64,000 nucleotides of DNA from the NCBI GenBank assembly GCA_964510205.1, contig CAZEBW010000004.1, positions 28,484 to 92,483 of the forward strand, read 5' to 3'. This stretch comes from CAZEBW01 sp964510205 (GTDB lineage: Bacteria; Chloroflexota; Anaerolineae; VGOG01). How positions within the stretch are numbered: the first letter of the stretch is position 1; the number at the start of each line of letters is the position of its first letter. Positions 62,684-64,000 of the stretch are shown here, piece by piece. The notes beneath the pieces are model-generated. The model was not told the origin of the DNA and did no database searches. It was given only the letters and a program-made list of their open reading frames with translations. The position numbers were made by a program, and so were the translations under genes.

Positions 62684-62742
62684 AAGATTGCTCCTTTTCA
62701 TCCGACGTGAACGATTGTTGGGAGTGGTCTCGTCCTCGGTAG

Positions 62743-63324
62743 TTACCCCTTGGCAAAGTAAGCCAGCGCCGACCTCACCCGCTCTTCGATTTCCATCTCT
62801 TCAGCGGGCAGGGACTGGAGGGCGGCTTGGGCCTCCACCACGCTGTAGCCCAGACCGGTGAGGGCGGCGATGACCTCGGCGTCAGCATCAGTGAGAAAGG
62901 GTACCGCCTCCGGGCCGGCCTCGACTGCAACCTTGTCCCTGAGGTGGAAGATGATCTTCTTGGCTGTCTTGGGGCCGATGCCCGGCACCCGGGCCAACAC
63001 CTCGGCCTTTCCGTGGGCGATAGCCAGGCGCAGCGACTCAGGCGGCATGGTGGAGAGCATGGCCAGGGCCACCCTGGGACCCACGCCCGAAACGTCCAGG
63101 AGCAGCTCGAACAGGGCCAACTCGTCCTCGCTGCCGCAGCCGTAGAGGGTCAGATCGTTCTCTCGCACGTGGAGGTGGGTGAAAAGCTCCACCTGGCGGC
63201 CGCGCCCCCCCGCATTCTCCAGCACCGAGGTCGGGACGTAGACCTTGAAGCCGATCCCCCCCACGCCGATGATGACGTGGTCCTCCCCCATAGACTCAAT
63301 CCTGCCCTTCAGGTTGGCGATCAT
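62743..63324 (-). CDS. ruvA: Holliday junction DNA helicase subunit RuvA
   Basis: 193 residues: N-terminal OB fold (IGVGGIGFKVYVP), two helix-hairpin-helix motifs (LLDVSGVGPRVALAML and LARVPGIGPKTAKKIIFHL), and a C-terminal helical domain contacting RuvB (VIAALTGLGYSVVEAQAAL). It binds the four-way junction as a tetramer. The ATG overlaps the ruvC stop by ATGA. Confidence 0.96.
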   Translation of the reverse strand: MIANLKGRIESMGEDHVIIGVGGIGFKVYVPTSVLENAGGRGRQVELFTHLHVRENDLTLYGCGSEDELALFELLLDVSGVGPRVALAMLSTMPPESLRLAIAHGKAEVLARVPGIGPKTAKKIIFHLRDKVAVEAGPEAVPFLTDADAEVIAALTGLGYSVVEAQAALQSLPAEEMEIEERVRSALAYFAKG

Positions 63325-63848
63325 GTTGCCCAGGTTTCCTCAGCTTGTCTGGTCAGATCCTTCATGCGCGCGGAGTGGATGTGGCAGATGGCTACGGCGA
63401 TGGCGTCGGCGGCGTCATCGGGCTGGGGCGCGCTGTCCAGACCCAGCAGCATTTTGACCATTTCCTGCACCTGATTCTTGGTGGCTCGCCCGTAGCCGAC
63501 CACCGCTTGCTTGACCTCCAGGGGCGTGTACTCGTGGACGGCGATCCCAGCGTTGGCCACTGCCAGCAGGGCTACCCCGCGCGCCTGACCCACGCTCAGC
63601 GCGGTGCGAACGTTGCGGCTGAAGAAGAGTTTCTCCACCGCTGCCGCCCCGGGCTGCCGCTCCTGGAGGATGGCCGTCAACTGGCGATAGATTTCCTGCA
63701 GTCGTTGGGGCGGTGACTCATCCGAAGAAGTGGTTATCGCCCCGTAATCTACCAATCTCAGGTTATCGCCCTCGCCCCATACCAGGCCGTAGCCGGTGAT
63801 GGCCGTGCCGGGATCCACTCCCAGGACCAGGTTCTCGTCTTTGCTCAT
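63321..63848 (-). CDS. ruvC: Crossover junction endodeoxyribonuclease RuvC
   Basis: Start at ATG 63848 (MSKDENLVLGVDPG), giving 175 residues, near family length; ATG 63863 is an alternative. Catalytic acids: LGVDPGTAITGYG (Asp), AAVEKLFFSRN (Glu) and QPDDAADAIAVAICH (Asp pair). It cuts Holliday junctions. The frame runs upstream through the TGTCATTGCGAG element, which supplies no conserved sequence, so the longer start is rejected. Confidence 0.95.
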   Translation of the reverse strand: MSKDENLVLGVDPGTAITGYGLVWGEGDNLRLVDYGAITTSSDESPPQRLQEIYRQLTAILQERQPGAAAVEKLFFSRNVRTALSVGQARGVALLAVANAGIAVHEYTPLEVKQAVVGYGRATKNQVQEMVKMLLGLDSAPQPDDAADAIAVAICHIHSARMKDLTRQAEETWAT

Positions 63849-63857
63849 CGTCGTATC

Positions 63858-63960
63858 TGTCATTGCGAGCGTAAGGCAACCGTAGGTTGCACGCAATCTC
63901 CTGCTTCCAATTGCAGGCAACGGTGGAGATTGCTTCGTCGCTTCGCTCCTACTAAGAAAC
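63858..63960. repeat. TGTCATTGCGAG palindromic element, copy 3
   Basis: TGTCATTGCGAGCG at the left, GGAGATTGC, GTCGCTTCGCTC at the right, in the ruvC leader. The middle contains an extra hairpin (CAACCGTAGGTTG). Confidence 0.7.
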
Positions 63961-63970
63961 AAGGTGGCCG

Positions 63971-64000
63971 TGTCATTGCGAGGCATCTTTTTGCCGAAGC
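63971..64000. repeat. TGTCATTGCGAG palindromic element, copy 4 (cut by window end)
   Basis: TGTCATTGCGAGGC followed by ATCTTTTTGCCGAAGC, the left arm of another copy. Confidence 0.55.

Noticed and set aside
63849..63986. Longer RuvC start at 63986
   Set aside because: The extra residues are the translation of a palindromic repeat; the conserved protein begins at MSKDENLVLGVDPG.

Overview
The window looks like a draft scaffold (it contains a run of 100 N) from an uncultured bacterium, most likely a Chloroflexota of the Anaerolineae type. This rests on gene content and style, not on a marker-gene search: GC-rich DNA, an archaeal-type S-adenosylmethionine synthetase, several large GT-C glycosyltransferases, secreted beta-propeller proteins with Pro/Thr-rich linkers and a YLPLVLKN-like C-terminus, and dense short repeats. 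No rRNA, tRNA, phage, transposase or CRISPR array was seen.

Layout. 1-2.9 kb (minus): a divergent alanyl-tRNA-synthetase-like gene cut by the window edge, a frameshifted small lipoprotein and an Ig-like lipoprotein. 3.3-11.8 kb (plus): folC, a GH99-like secreted protein, lon, a lipoprotein, enolase and a coiled-coil membrane protein. 12.1-28.9 kb (minus): an envelope glycan operon with two phosphodiesterase-superfamily proteins, a flippase-like protein, four paralogous GT39-like glycosyltransferases with tandem C-terminal beta modules, and an O-antigen-ligase-like protein. 29-32.5 kb (minus): GT4 glycosyltransferase and a 14-repeat LVIVD propeller. 32.8-41.3 kb (minus): GDP-deoxyhexose genes (gmd, rmd-like), an AbrB/MNT/HEPN toxin-antitoxin trio, phosphoglucomutase, DUF5678 plus aspartyl protease, tatD, a polyprenyl synthase and a GT2. 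41.5-48.4 kb (minus): sahH, two propeller proteins, methionine adenosyltransferase and an acetyltransferase. 48.4-49.0 kb: a 103-bp tandem repeat array broken by the N gap. 49.0-57.1 kb (minus): mtnA, a MetE-like protein, then a CDP-3,6-dideoxyhexose set (rfbF, rfbG, rfbH and a final reductase/epimerase) with a PIN/Phd toxin-antitoxin pair inside it. 57.4-61.9 kb (plus): an orphan small gene, a TPR/lytic transglycosylase lipoprotein and mnmE. 62-64 kb (minus): ruvC, ruvA, and a small gene paired with an HNH endonuclease.

Two themes link the genes. One is the cell envelope: nucleotide-sugar synthesis (GDP- and CDP-linked deoxyhexoses), polyprenyl carrier synthesis, GT2/GT4/GT39 transferases, flippase and polymerase/ligase-like membrane proteins, and secreted propellers. 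The other is the methionine/SAM cycle: MAT, SahH, a MetE-like protein and MtnA, lying in two neighbouring minus-strand operons.

The most unusual property is repeat structure. About 26 places carry arrays of 7- or 8-bp periodic words whose sequence differs from place to place. Many are paired as converging inverted arms, and many are read in frame as the ends or loops of proteins. Several further palindromic element families are also read in frame inside genes (mtnA, GT39 genes, enolase, rfbH, rfbF, the rfbJ-like gene, the lytic transglycosylase and the LVIVD propeller). One family keeps loop sequences while its stems change on both sides. I regard this repeat system, and the YLPLVLKN-like C-terminal tail shared by the three secreted non-lipoproteins, as the best leads for something undescribed.
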